Shown here: piece after piece, positions 46,541 through 59,303 of the stretch
How the letters are laid out: each line of letters opens with the position of its first letter
Position numbering within the stretch: the stretch's first letter is position 1
Assembly (NCBI GenBank): GCA_006937955.1
Contig: SSNP01000041.1
Span: 1,492,120 to 1,556,119, forward strand
Reading direction: 5' to 3'
Length of the DNA: 64,000 bases
Source of the DNA: Pachypanchax playfairii
Taxonomy: Eukaryota > Chordata > Actinopteri > Cyprinodontiformes > Aplocheilidae
The notes under the pieces: model-generated
The model's database searches: none
Seen by the model: only the letters and a program-made list of their open reading frames with translations
What the model was told of the DNA's origin: nothing
Program-made: the position numbers and the translations under genes

Positions 46541-47455
46541 CATAAATGGTGTCAAGACAAAAAAAGGAGGAAGATTTGTTTGAAGAGAATTCATAGATAG
46601 TTACAATGTCTGACTGTTTTAGTGGAACCCAAATGCACCACAAAAAAAAAGGTTTTGGCAAAAAGGTAGCTATTAAATTAAAACTGTGTTGAGCAGGAAG
46701 ACCTCCATGAAGAGGAGGGTCCAGGAAAACCAGAACGTCTGTGATGGTGAGACATTGGAGATTAGTTCCTGATGACTGGCAAGTATTTGAAAATCGATGA
46801 CGACCACAGTATCTACCACTTTCTTTGCAGGTTGTGGGTAATGAAGATGGCAGCTGGCCTTACAGGATGGCGTCACATGCCAGCAGAGATCTGACAAGCC
46901 GAGTTCTCCAGTATTGAAACACAGGATGCAAGTATGAATTTTGTAGGACATGATGTCTCCAGGAATGTAAGGACTGAGGACATAAGTAGTTAGTTTGACA
47001 GACAGGACAGACGATGTAGCGAACAGCGCTAACATCAAACACTTGGGGCAGAAGCAGAAATCTCAGTCAGACTGTAAATATATTAAGAGTTGATTGTAAC
47101 TCACAACAAATTTAATCCAAAATACCAAAATTAATAGTTTAGATGATTTTGACATGATATTTCTAAGAATCCTAAATCAAACTGATTTTTTCTATCAGAT
47201 AAACCTTTTACTTATAAAAGCAAATTTATTTCTGTTTTTGAAAAAAAAAAATCAATCTTACTGACTCAAATTCCTGGAATTTTTTGGGGCTTTCAGAAAT
47301 AAGTATAATTTATCATCCAATTCTTTTTTTGTTCCAGTAATTTTGTTAAAACTTTAATTATTTTTATCCGAAAGCTAAAAAAAAAAAACAACACTCGACT
47401 TGTGAAACGCAGAAATGTTTAAAAAAAAAAACAACAAAGAAAAGATGCTTTTCTT
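46541..47455. other. Gene-free DNA
   Basis: The 121-codon minus frame at 46673-47038 lacks any recognised motif. Otherwise A-rich, low-complexity runs near 47240-47430. Confidence 0.4.
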
Positions 47456-47459
47456 CAGT

Positions 47460-48045
47460 TTTTCTTGCATCAGCAATCATCATATGTGGATGCTGCCAGC
47501 TGGCTCGCGTCCACTGCATACAAAGTCAGTATTGCCTCTGCCCCTGGTATCACGGAACATGTACTGAAGCAATAACAGAGGAAAATCTAACCTGAGCGAG
47601 AGCTGCTCAGAGAGCATCAGTTGAAAAGCCCGTTATCACGCTCCATACAGCTACTGCACATACCAAACCAATAAACAGCAGCCCGGAGGCGTTCTGACCC
47701 AAACCGATATGGCCAAAAGCTACAAGCTGCTCTGGTGTCTCAACAAGATACACATTAACCTTCCCTCCACTCTTTTTTTTTTTTTTTTTTGCAGATCTCC
47801 CACTTTGAAGTGCTTCCATTTAACCTTCATTTAACTTTTGTGTCATGCATTCCCCGGTGCTCCATTTTGACAGCGGAAGCCTTTAGAAGTCAGAAAAGGC
47901 CCGCGGCTATAAATGGCATATCAGCACATCTGTCTGCTACAGCGCCAGGTTGTGGAGTGAAGACCTGGCTGTTCATTGCCTCTGCAAGTGTTCTGCCATT
48001 TACAGGCAGGATTTCACTGCATCTGAGTGTCAGGAACTCACTTTA
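47460..48045. promoter_or_regulatory. Candidate conserved non-coding block downstream of slc16a7
   Basis: A GC-balanced, non-repetitive stretch split by a T-run at 47771-47790, flanked by AT-rich DNA on both sides. Its composition resembles regulatory conserved DNA more than a repeat. There is no coding pattern. Conservation is untested. Confidence 0.2.
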
Positions 48046-48479
48046 AAAATGTATTATCTTAAACTGGCAGAGGCAAAGAGTTGGATTTTAAAGACAGACT
48101 GTATAAAGTCAGAAAAATATCAGCTTAAGAAGACAATCATTCTGATGAAATAAATTCAGTTTTCTTCGTTAAATTGTCCTTTAAAAGGTAAATATAAAAG
48201 TTATTTAACTAACCAGAGAATGTTGGTGCTGAAGATGGCAGTAAAACGAAATCAAAAGACCTGAAAGGAAAACAAATGGAGAGGATTAAAGGCTTTGGAG
48301 GTGGGCGTCTTTGCAAGCAGCTATTAAGAACACAGTGGGCTCTACATTAAGTCTGATGGAGATGGTTAAGTCCACACTAGGTTCAAGCGTGAACAATGAA
48401 GGTGGTTTGTTATTGTGATGTTAATATTTCAATTTTTCAGTTGAATTCAATTTGAAACAGTCTGGAATCAGTTCACAGA

Positions 48480-48910
48480 ATTAGACAATGTAACAGAAAT
48501 CAAGCTTGTGGTCAGAAACCATGAACCCAAAACCAAAAAGCAATGTAAGGAATGATTTAAGGTCAAAATCACAGACAGACTGATGGTAAACAGGACAACT
48601 GCAGGTCTGGAAGCACGAGGCATTCAACTAACATGCAATGACCTGGTGGATGACATGGAACAGGGGTGTGGTCCAGGTGCATGGCATAAAACCTGATCAG
48701 AGGGGAGAGTGTGAGAATGAATGGTGCCAATACAACTGAACTCACTGAAATTAAATATGAAGAACCAATAAACAGAACCTAAATCTCAGGAGCAATAAAA
48801 CTTAAGAAAATAAAAGGTGTGTGCAAACTGAAAACAGGCAGGAACGAAGACCCACTGAGGTCCTGGTAGAGATCAGACAAGCATGATGGCAGAGGTATCC
48901 ACGACATGGC
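48480..48910. repeat. LTR-like dispersed repeat fragment
   Basis: A purine-rich stretch (GGTCCAGGTGCATGGCATAA, AACAGGCAGGAACGAAGACC) in the style of the LTR-like repeats at 17505 and 25350. Ends not found. Confidence 0.25.
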
Positions 48911-51900
48911 GCTGGGATAAACACATGATAAAATCTGACCGTTGGTGTTATATAGTCTTAATTTGTCCTGAAATATAACTTATATTCTCGAGTTATTCTC
49001 TGACCAGGAAGTATAACACTCTGTTTACCTAAAATCCCATCTCTCCTCCAGGCCCCCTCCTTGTGAGTGCTGCCCGTCGAGCTGCCTGAATAAAATGGTG
49101 AATAAATTCCTGTAACTCTCACAGTCAAATACACATTTTTACTGAGACATTTTTAGAAAGTAAAATACTACAAAAGGTGGTGTTTAGTGTCTTGCTTCAG
49201 ACTGTTGCAGCTCGGGGCGTGTGTTTAATCTGCAGAGGCAGCGCTGACACACCAGGCAGGTCCTAGCGTAACATTGTTACATCACTATGTTACAGTCAGT
49301 TGTCTTCCAGGAGAGAGTGGAGCAGCTGCTCAGATCGCAGGATGCAGGAGGAGTGAGAAATGCGTGTATTAAACCAAAAAACAGTCTAGTTTTTTAAATA
49401 AGAAAATAACATCACAATATGGTTAAAAACTCCAAAAAGTTGATTTTGCATGATACAGGACCTTTATTAAGTGATACTTTTTACCATTTAGGATAAGAAT
49501 AAAGGATATGATGAAGCTGCTTTTCATTTTATTATGTGCAGTAAATTTGAATCTTTGGCCACTTCTTTAATTTAAGCTTTATAATTAAGTGCTGAAGAGT
49601 TTTTAATTTATTTAATTGTAATAAAATAAGGATTTAATTCTTATCTGTGCTGTGAATCTTCCAGCAGAAATCAGTAAGGACATTAAAACGAAACATTTCT
49701 CAGGCACTCCAGGCATTTTAACAACATCATTCTTGTCTTGTTTGGTTTGTGAAGCTTCCTCGGCTTTGCTCATTATTAGCTTTTTTTATTATTATTTTAT
49801 TTTGAAACATTCTTTTCAGGCTCTTTTGTGGAGGTTGTTTGAAGCATCAGTGGCCGCTCTAATTGATCTATTTCTTCAAAGGCATGTGAATAAAACCTGG
49901 CTTTATAGAAACATTACAGATCAGTCGTTCTTTCACTGCTTAATCACAAATCGCCTTCAGGTGACAGATGCTGTCTTTGGATAATTCGGTTGTTTGGGAT
50001 CAGCAGGGATTCTGATACTAAATCCTGGTTTTCCATCTAATTGCAGTTTTTATGGCTCTATAATAGACTTATTAACCAACAGAGTCTTCAAACAGAGCGC
50101 TCTGATTTGGGTTACGCAAGCGTGACCAGTGTGTGTAGCATCATCCGGCTCTGGAGGGAATAATGAGTCCGGAAGGAAAATCGTTTTTGAGCATCTGAGG
50201 CTGTGACAGGGCTTCCTGGGCTTGAGAAGAGATAAAACCAGACAGTGAAGATCTGCAGCACAGCTTTGATCTGCCGTTTCTTCCCACTTAACCTCTCATG
50301 ACACCACGCTTAAAGGGGGAACACGCAAACGTCAGGCTTTTACTCTAAAATGTTCCGAATTATAGGCTCCTGGTAAATTTATTTACCTCGACTCCTTGGA
50401 AAGCAGGAAGCCTGAAAAGTGTTTATTCAAACAAACTCGTGTGCACGAACATCTGGAGAAAAGAAACCCACCTGAATCTATGTAGGGAACATCATCAGGC
50501 TTTTTTTACATGACTGTGTTTCACGTCTGAAAGCAGCAGTCGGCACATAGAGGGCACTCTTCACCTGATTTTTCTCTGCAAAACCTTCATGTGGGGGGAG
50601 TTATTTATAGAGGCTGCCTTCAAAGGAGAAGATAGCAAGTGATTTGGCTTTTGTGTGAAACAGAAAGGACGATGTTGATGTTTTTTTTTTGTCTTCCACG
50701 AACTGCGTTTACATTTTCTAATGTGTCGGATTGAGGAAAGAGAATTAATCAATGTTTCATTCAAACTGATGGATCTAAAAATGTGGAAAGTTTCGATTCG
50801 GTGACTTTCAAACCGAACCAGGAGGGTGGCTCCAGCAGATCCCAGGGATCTGATCCCTCGAGCTCCGAGGCCTCTACTAAAAGACTCAAAGTGGAAAAAG
50901 TGGCAAGCTAATAGGATATTCTCTTAAATAAATCCCTGAAATTAACTGTAGTTCATCCTTTAAAAGATATATGACAACAAAGGGTGATAAATAACCAGTA
51001 AGTTTGTGATATTGACAATAAAAAACACCCACAAAACTAAAAACTTTCCTGCTGCAATGCTACTAATTACATCCATCTGCACAGCTGCATTTACATGGTT
51101 TTGTATGCATGCCAAAATTGGGTGAAAGAAGGTATTTAATTACCATCAAAATGCTGATGTCTATCATAATATGATGCAAGTAGCAGCAGATTCTCCAGGG
51201 GCGTCTTTATCTCTCCAACAGCCCTGCAGAAACACCTTCTTATGTCTGTTTATCCTACAATTTATTAATCAGCTTTTTATAAAAATAAAAAAAACTTAGA
51301 TCCAGCAAAACCTTGACTTTGAAGGTGGCCCACGCATGCAAATGACTGACTTTCTTTAGTTTAATTACAAGTAGATGGGCAAATATTCAAGAATTTTAAG
51401 GCCTGAGTTGAATTCTGATAACTCAGTCATGTGATTAAGAGTCACAGCTGGAATTTTAAAGTCACGTTAAGCTTCGTCACATCTGAATCTTGGAATCACT
51501 TCTCCAGCTTCTATTCCTGAGAAACAGGCCGGCTCCTGACCTATCGCACACTTGAGCCTTTCCTGTCCAGAAGACAAGGTTAGCCAGAATTCATCCAGCA
51601 GCAGGCTGCATCTATCATGCCAAGATGTGAGGTAAGAAAAGGTCACCTGTCTGACTGACACGACGAACAAACAGGCTCTTTTTTAATGCGTCCAGAGAAA
51701 CTGAAGCAGACATGAGCTCAGAATTCAAAGTTTTTCTATAATTTGGCATATAAAGGAGATCTGGTTCGTCATATTTAGGCGGTCTTTTGGCCTCACTAAG
51801 CAGCAAGTATTACATTCCCTGAAATAAGATCTGAACTGCAGCATCATTTGGGATGGACTCTGGTCTGCGCTGATATTGGCAGGGAGACACCCTCTCTTTA

Positions 51901-53185
51901 CCTTTAAGAATCACTGATTCTGGTAACTCAGTCTAATCCAGGTGTGTCACCAAACAACTTCTGAAGACTTTTCAAGATCTATTGATCAGCTTATTAAATT
52001 TTCTGTTTTGTATTTATTCAGTTATTCCATCACATGGGGGTTTGATGGATTTTAAGATTAAGATTAAGATGGATTATGAGGGATAAAAATAAGGATGATT
52101 GAACTATAAGATAAATGATGTGAATGAAGCTGGATTAAACTAGTATAACCTGTCCGTAGCTTGATTTTTTTTTTAAATAAAAGTGAGTAACATGAACAAA
52201 TGAGTTCTATTTGTTTTACCTTTAAGATCCAGTACAACAAGATTAATTGGTGCCAAATTCACAGCCAGTGCCGTGCTGCTTCACATCAGGTGACATCAGT
52301 TTGCTTTTAGCTTTTAAGGGTTGAAAAGAAACTCATATCTTTTTGTTCTGTATGGATCTGGTGCACTTTTCATCACCTTTTAGTTCACTTGGAACTACAG
52401 CCTCCCTGCAGACCTCCTGAGCTCACAAAGTTTAAATGTGGATTTTTAGTAAAGGAGTCATAAACTGTTAATACCGTGGATACCCACGCACTATAATAGT
52501 TCTACAGGCTTTAACAAAAAGGATACAAAAATGGAAAAACAAACTTTTATAACCATTTTTCATAAACACATTATTGTCTCGCGAGAGATTTTGCGAGATT
52601 TTGGCTGTAGTGGATGATCATTATAATACTGCAAATCTGGGGCACGTTGATTGGTGGCAGGAAGAGGGAGGGTTGTCACTTTAGGCTGTATTTCCAACAT
52701 GGCGCTCGCCGTCCCACAATATTATAAAATATTAAGACCACATCCTTACCATTTGAATTTTAGGCAAGTCTCTGTTGGAATAATGTCAGGGAAGCTCAGG
52801 TGTTGAGGAGCCCAAAGAGGTGACGTAATCCACCCGCAGGTGTGCGTGAGCCGGGTTTGGGAACAATGGCGCCACCAAGGGCAACACATCAGCGCGTACT
52901 CATCGGTCAACTATTTATTTCTATTTCTGAGTGTAGGAAGACGAGGGAGACTAAAAATATTTTTTAGAATAAGAAGATGGGGGATTATGTTTCGTGACGG
53001 TTGTGACGAGCGTTTTGCGTGCCAAATGATTACAGAAACACCCCCTCTTGTTCTTCACGTTTTGACAAGTTAACCTAGCTAACCGTTAGCTCGTGAATAT
53101 ATATGTTATGTATGTCGATTTTCAGACAATGAAAAGAAAGTTTAGAGACATTGCTTCTTATTTTAATTAGAAAAGTTAAAGAGGA
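48911..53185. other. Gene-free DNA
   Basis: No exon recognised. A CG-richer stretch near 52690-52900 contains two ATGGCGC motifs (AACATGGCGCTCGC, ACAATGGCGCCACC) but no frame of any length follows. It may be a repeat with a promoter-like core. Confidence 0.4.
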
Positions 53186-53364
53186 GTGAAAGAGATAGCA
53201 GGAGAGGAACGGAGACTTACTAAGGAGGAAGAGGAGCATCAGAAGGATACACAGTCAGCAATAGTGAGAGAACAGACAGCAGAAGACCAGGAGAGTCAGC
53301 ACCACCATTGCTCACAGAAGCAGGTGTTCGGCCTGCTAATTGACCAACAGGTGAAGTTACACAG

Positions 53365-53790
53365 CAAATTCTACAGGATTGATTTAACTCTACCGGAGTT
53401 AAATTCAACACTTTCAAAGTGTCTATATGAGTCCATACCACAAAGTGTTAAAACAACACCTTTGAAAGTGTTGGGCATTTAATACTGAGATGGAGTTTCT
53501 TTTAACTCTGTCTGTAGATAAAATTTAACACTTATAAACACTGATCAGTGTTGATTTTTTAACACTTGACCATAGATTTAAAAGTTAGCACTATAAGTGT
53601 TGCCTGTTTAACTCACCTGGTCATTTGCTCCGTCCCCCGCCCAGCTCTGATTAATTTTAAATGCAACACTTGACAGAGTTGCTTAAATGTAACTCTCCAA
53701 ATTAGCACCAACTCTTATGAGGAATTTACTTTCACGGCGTTAAATACACTAAAAAAGTGTTAAATTAACACTGTATTTTTAACACACGTC
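53365..53790. repeat. AACACT/AGTGTT-rich palindromic repeat
   Basis: At least a dozen AACACT or AGTGTT hexamers in both orientations in about 425 bases, including the palindrome-like AGTGTTAAATTAACACT near 53755. It looks like a non-autonomous DNA element with internal inverted repeats. Clear termini were not fixed. Confidence 0.5.
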
Positions 53791-54237
53791 ACCATAAAAG
53801 ATTTTATTCACAAAATAGTGAATATTGTTACTGCAAGTTTATCTCAGGGAGTGAATCTGGAGAGGACTGGAGGGATTGATTAGGAGCTGGTATGGAAGAG
53901 TTCTGGATATTATTGATGGAACACAACTGGATCTCTCTTACTTTGAAGCGCAGGTGAAATTTGGGCAAAGAGGAGTCCAAGGGACAAGAGGAGCCAAACT
54001 AAGGAACAAGGAGACCAGGATGCAGGTGTGGACTTCCAGACAGAGTGTGTGTTCTGACAGATTGATGATCTCAGCAGAGACAAAGTCAGGAACAGGTACC
54101 AGGAAGAAGATTCATCCAGGCGATCTTAGTCTAGAGAGAATGATGAAAGGATAATATCAGATTTAACAGCAGAAATAAAACACTTGAGGTCAAAGTCACC
54201 AACCCTGGTACAACAGTCTGGTGGCAGAGACCAGTTA

Positions 54238-54420
54238 TAAGTAAGTAAGTAAATAAACTTTATTTGTATAGTACTTTTCACATCACAAAGTGCCACACAG
54301 TAGTAAAAAAAAGGTAATGAATTCAACAAATAGAATAAAATACACCCAAACACAACACTGGGTCAGATTGAACTATGCTTGTCGAAACAAAGATGTTTTT
54401 AGGGGCTTTCGAGGAATAAA
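54238..54420 (-). repeat. Fish dispersed repeat tail (AATAAAGTTTATT type)
   Basis: On the minus strand GCACTTTGTGATGTGAAAAG is followed by TACTATACAAATAAAGTTTA and a TTAC microsatellite. This is the 3' tail arrangement of an abundant fish retroposon. Family not assigned. Confidence 0.45.
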
Positions 54421-54475
54421 GCTGATTGGAGGAAAGAAAAATTAGAGTGGATAGAAGAACCAAAATGACTCAACC

Positions 54476-55315
54476 TGTCATGCTTAAAGGTTTGTATTGA
54501 ACTTTAATGTTAACCCAGACTTCAGACCAACACACAAGAGACTGAGATCAGCGTAGCAGTGTTTAATATTTACAGTGCAGGTAATCAAAAGACAGCAAAT
54601 GGGAATGTGTAAGAAGCTGGAGGTCCAGGACGGGAACAGCTCGGGAGGAGAAACAGGTTAGTGATGTATTCAGTTTCCAGGAGGGTAATTGTGCTGGCTG
54701 CGGTGCGTGGGGAATGTGCTCACAGAACTTACTAGGTAGTGGAGGCAGGGAGTGCATGGAGGAGGACTGAGGAGCCAGCAGTAGTGGTGGTGAGTTTCCA
54801 GGAGATGGTGATGTTGAAAGTAATCCAAGGTTGATGACTATAATCCAGGTACGAAGGTGAGGCAGGGTTAACATCGTGGTTGTTGTTCTGACCAGGACAG
54901 GTGCGTGGAATCCAGAGGGGACCAGAGACAGACCAGAGCCAGGAAGAGGAGACTGTTGTGGCGGAGCACGACAGGAACCAGAAGCCCTCCGGACGGCGCG
55001 GCAGACGGCCAGCGCAAATGGAGGCTCTCAGGACCAGGAACGAGGACTAGGAGGAGGGAAGGAAAGGATCAGGTAAGTAACAGTTCTTCTATGTTTACTA
55101 GCCGACTGAGTGTTAGCAGGCCACACGTTACCAACGTAAGTGCTGTAACAAACTGGCGTCTGTCTCAAGGTTCCTCCCCTGCTTTAATACCCAGCCCTGG
55201 AGAGCTGGGTAACGAGTCGCACCTGGAACCACTGATCAGCTGCTGCCACGCCCTGCAATGAGAGGTTAGTCCAAACAAACACAAACACCACACACCAGCT
55301 GTTGAGAACCTGACA
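54476..55315. mobile_element. Solo LTR, second copy of the 12586-13432 family
   Basis: An 840-bp block starting TGTCATGCTTAAAGG and ending AACCTGACA, same orientation as the copy at 12586. Flanking 5-mers are CAACC (54471-54475) and CAATC (55316-55320), a target duplication with one change. Internal agreement runs the whole length with scattered differences and small indels. No coding region of a retroelement adjoins it. Confidence 0.6.
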
Positions 55316-56400
55316 CAATCAAACCCAGACTCCTCACAGGAAGGGGTATTAAGACCAATCAATTAGACTTCGGTCTGAATCTGGATCCAGGAATTTTTTT
55401 TTAAGGTTTCGTTAGTATCACGCCATGGAGGAACTAAGCCAACAAAGACACGAGGTCTATTCATACAGGGTCTATTGACTGAGAACTGAGGCTGACTAAG
55501 ATTTCACCTTAATATAAACCAAAAACCTTTAGTGTGAAAGAAACTCGAGACAGTGACTAAACGACTCGAAGAGGGTGTCACGGATTCCTCGTGTAACTCT
55601 CAACTAATGTTTGATTGAAACCTTAAAATGCGATGAAGCTGTCAATATTTTACAGCTTGATGGACACCGACAAGGTCACAGACTTCTCTTGGTAACTAAA
55701 TCTTGTTGGACTTTCGATACAGAGAGAAAAAAACACTTACCTCGTCCATTAATGGTGCCCTGTTTTTGTAATCCGATCAAGTCGCAACTTAACGTGTCAG
55801 GACAAATTTCCGTCTGGTTTCGTCCTCTCAATCTCTGTGATGTACAGGTGGGTCTGACGGGAATTTGAGAAGCTAAGAATGAGGGCGGATGAAATTTTCT
55901 GAGCAAAGGCATCTTTTATTTGTTTCATAATTCAGGTCTTAAATCTAACAATTATTTATAATTCAAGATCCAAATGTATAAAATGTTATCGATAAACCGC
56001 AGCAAGCTAATTGCTAATCAGTCTGGAAATGTGTGGAATTGTGATATTTAGATACGTGAGACACAAACAAGTAGAATAATCAGCTCATCCTTCATCCTTC
56101 CATCGGCCTTTAAAGGAATCTCTCTGGTGGGACTGTGTCGGTCGCATCATGAGGATGGCGAGCATCTGTCTTGTGTACTGAGCAGTAGCTGACAGCCAGC
56201 CTGACAGGTAAACCTCTGGATACCTTGTTCCTGTACACAAAAATAAAGTCACAGAAATGTTCGAGTTTTTTTTTTTTATGCCCATGCAGTGAGAAATAGT
56301 CAGTGAGTCAGAGCGAAGAGCAAATTTATTAACACGGAAATGCCATTTTTTATTACTTCTAGATAAAAGTGCATTCTCACTGTAATATTACTTGCCATAT
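55316..56400. other. Gene-free DNA
   Basis: No exon or bounded repeat recognised. The 85-codon frame at 55611-55868 has no domain pattern. Confidence 0.4.
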
Positions 56401-56419
56401 TAAAAAAAAAAGAAGGAGC

Positions 56420-57300
56420 CGTTGCCTGTAGTGTGGTCGAGAAATGAGGATGGCGTAATTCTCCATCCTCCCCTGATATCTTGTGTCCGTTTCAGCGATA
56501 ACCTCTCCGTCTCCAGCTGGCAGGAGGGTTAGGTCTTCATTATCCCTTTGTCACATGAAAGCTCATTCGCTGGACCCTTTTCCTGCGCCCCCGATGTGAC
56601 CTGGCTTGTGTGGTTTCTCCTACACCAGATGTGAACACTGATTGACCCCAGTGTGCAAGAAAACCACTTCAAAGCAGGTCAAAAATAACTTTTAGGGTGT
56701 TAATATCCAGATTAATTGTATTTTTTTTTCTAAATTTGTCTGGAAATACCTTATGTGACCTGATAGATGCTGTTTAGGATGCTATCTGTCCTGCTTGCCC
56801 TTTTGCATCTTCCCCCTTCCACACACTGTGCTATCACACACGCTGACAAGACGCATGATGAACGCATCCACAGTGATTTATAATAACACACTTTGCCATT
56901 GCGAAAGGAGGAAATTGAACAAACAGGCCATGTTATCTGTCACCAGATGACCCAGTTCAAGTTCAAGAAGCTGCCTGTCAAGAACAATTGACTGCCCAAC
57001 TGATATATTAGACCTTAATGGCAGCAGAAAAAAGAAGCTCTTAACGATTGCCTTTGCTGGGCATGTGAAGGTCCCACAGCGGGCCAGATTGCAAAGAGGA
57101 AACAAATGATTTCCTGAAGCAGCATCTTCCTTCCCCCTCAAAAAAATCCATCTGATACAGACAGTGTTTGATAGCATGTTTGCCTCTGATAGATTAAAGG
57201 GTGCTTCTTTAGGAAAGAAATCAGGTGAGGAAATAGTTTCTCCCCTCATTAAAAGGATATAACCGTATGTGGTGTCAAATGAAGCCATGCTGACGCCTTG
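56420..57300. promoter_or_regulatory. Candidate conserved non-coding block
   Basis: Two GC-balanced non-repetitive stretches (about 56420-56650 and 56880-57300). The second is open on the minus strand for 142 codons, the longest non-repeat frame in the right third, but shows no domain, no codon bias I can see and no splice context. Regulatory DNA is the more likely reading. Confidence 0.25.
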
Positions 57301-57310
57301 TTCCATTTAA

Positions 57311-57882
57311 AGAGGCCCTTCCATTAAAAACATTTTTTCTGAGGTTTCTGTTGAATATTTTAGCTCCACAGGTGCTCTTACCTTCATAGTGGGTGTGAAA
57401 ACAGGTCAACAACTTCTCTTTCAGTTTTAATCTCTCAAACTACGCAGGTGGCGATAACACCCGATTTCTCCCGAATTCGAACGGCCTGTTTCTGTTTCGT
57501 CACAACTCCTTTGTTCGTTAGTATTCGGCGGCTCCCGCAGTTGAAACCACGCCTAGCATGCTGCTGGCTAAAAGCTGTAGCATAAGACGTAGCAAACAGG
57601 AAGACACGACGTCTGACATGTGCATCGGGGCAGGAAACAGTATACCTTGCTCTCATAGGCTAGTTTGTTAGCCAATCAGAGTCCAGCAAATTCGAATAAT
57701 GACTGACTATGAATGAGCTGCTGCTCGAGGCCTGACGGAACCAGCCGAATTTTAATACAGACAGATTGAAAGGTCTGTTAATCAGTGTTTCCTGACGTTT
57801 TTTAGATATAAAATGTTTCATATTACAGGTTAATACTTAAGAAATAACCACAAAGTCCTGAAATTTGTATGAAATGACCTCT
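57311..57882. mobile_element. TTAA-flanked MITE, complete copy
   Basis: TTAA at 57307-57310 and 57883-57886 brackets a 572-bp block starting AGAGGCCCTTCC and ending GAAATGACCTCT, so the termini are short inverted repeats AGAGG(C/T)C. A related copy lies inverted at 39956-40365. TTAA duplication suggests piggyBac- or Kolobok-type mobilisation; no transposase is present. Confidence 0.6.
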
Positions 57883-57889
57883 TTAAAAG

Positions 57890-58623
57890 AAATTCAATCA
57901 GGAATTCAGCGTTAACGGAACAGAAAATAAATCATGGAATTGTTTGGTAAAATTACTAATTCTTCAGTTTTCATCTTATTTTTCAGACACACTCATGTAA
58001 AGTCTAAGTAACATGACTTCAAGCAGTCTAGTTTAAAGTTCGGAAAATTTAGACTATATATACTGTATATATATACATATATGTTAATAAACCTTTTGGG
58101 TTTCTGTCTTTGTTTCAGAACTTTTCCATCAAATTATTGTTGTATTATTGTCTCAGGCATAACGCTGAATATCTGATCTGGAATTTCCAAAATAAACCTT
58201 TCTGAAGCAAATTATTAACTAAAAAGATCAAAAAAACATTCCTAATATCATGGAACCAGTGAACATAAGAAACGACTCAGCAGATGCTTGTTTTTTTCAT
58301 GCCTCCTGAGAATAAACAGATAAACAGACCAGCTGATAGGAAGACAGCAGCAAACCAAAATACAATGTGCTTCTGTTATCATGATGCTTGTAAAAACATT
58401 TGCTTCAGGTAGCTTGAGTTCTAATTTGCTGTCAGACTCTTTTACTTTGCGTTTAAACTTTGACAGATCTCGCAGCACACATCAACTAAACCGAGAAAGA
58501 AAAGCATAAATCTTGATGCATTGTACTTCAGCCCACCCCCGGCGACTACAGTAGGACCTGTGCTCCTTTTAAAAAAAAAAGTGTTTGTCACAGTCAACAT
58601 AATCACACATGAGCCCACACACA

Positions 58624-58656
<33 letters not shown>

Positions 58657-59300
58657 CAGTGATGGAAAGGTAAAATTGCAATCAATAGATCCGCCATGCA
58701 AACCCCGGTGTTCAGTTTACAGTTTCATCAGAGGAGCAGCAGAAAGGTTTCACGGTGACGCAACCAACTGTGAATTTTACACCACTAAATTTTCTCTTTA
58801 TTTTCGCTGACAAAACAAGCCTCACTCGTTCTGGTGTATGTGCAGCGAAGACAGCCATTCAATCTTACTGTAATATGTGTTGATGGGCACGCGGTCAGGC
58901 CAAGACGTGTGGGAGAACTCATTCTTAATGTGGTACTTTTATGACGTGTTGTTGTGGATATGACTGCTTGTGTTCTGTTGCTTGGAGTGACAAATATGAC
59001 AGAAAGGAATGAGAGGATCAACTTTGTAAATCAGATTAACAACTTAAGTTGTGTCAGATCTGTTTGTGATTTGATTCCGTTGAAAAAAATCTCTTCTCCT
59101 CAGCTGCTTTACCAAACTTCAGTTACATTCAGGGGTGTGGCTGGTGGGGTTGGAGGGTTGGTGGTGGTGGTGGGGGGGCAAAGGCCAGGTGCCACTCCTA
59201 AGGTGAGACATTAAAATTCAATCAAACTTTAAATGTAGGATGTCTTTCCAGTGACGTTCAGATGTCCAAGTGTAAGTGAATGCGGCACCTGCTGCTCTAT
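57890..59300. other. Gene-free DNA with simple repeats
   Basis: TA-rich palindromic stretch at 58052-58085 and a CA microsatellite near 58616-58656. No gene seen. Confidence 0.45.
58616..58656. repeat. CA microsatellite
   Basis: A run of CA dinucleotides with one interruption (ACAGACAC). Confidence 0.9.
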
Positions 59301-59303
59301 GTC

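Noticed and set aside
46673..47038. 121-codon minus frame
   Set aside because: No motif, no splice context, and composition like the surrounding non-coding DNA.
53186..53482. 98-codon plus frame starting MKEIAGEERR
   Set aside because: The acidic/basic start could suggest a coiled coil, but the second half runs into the AACACT repeat and no splice signals or family match support a gene.
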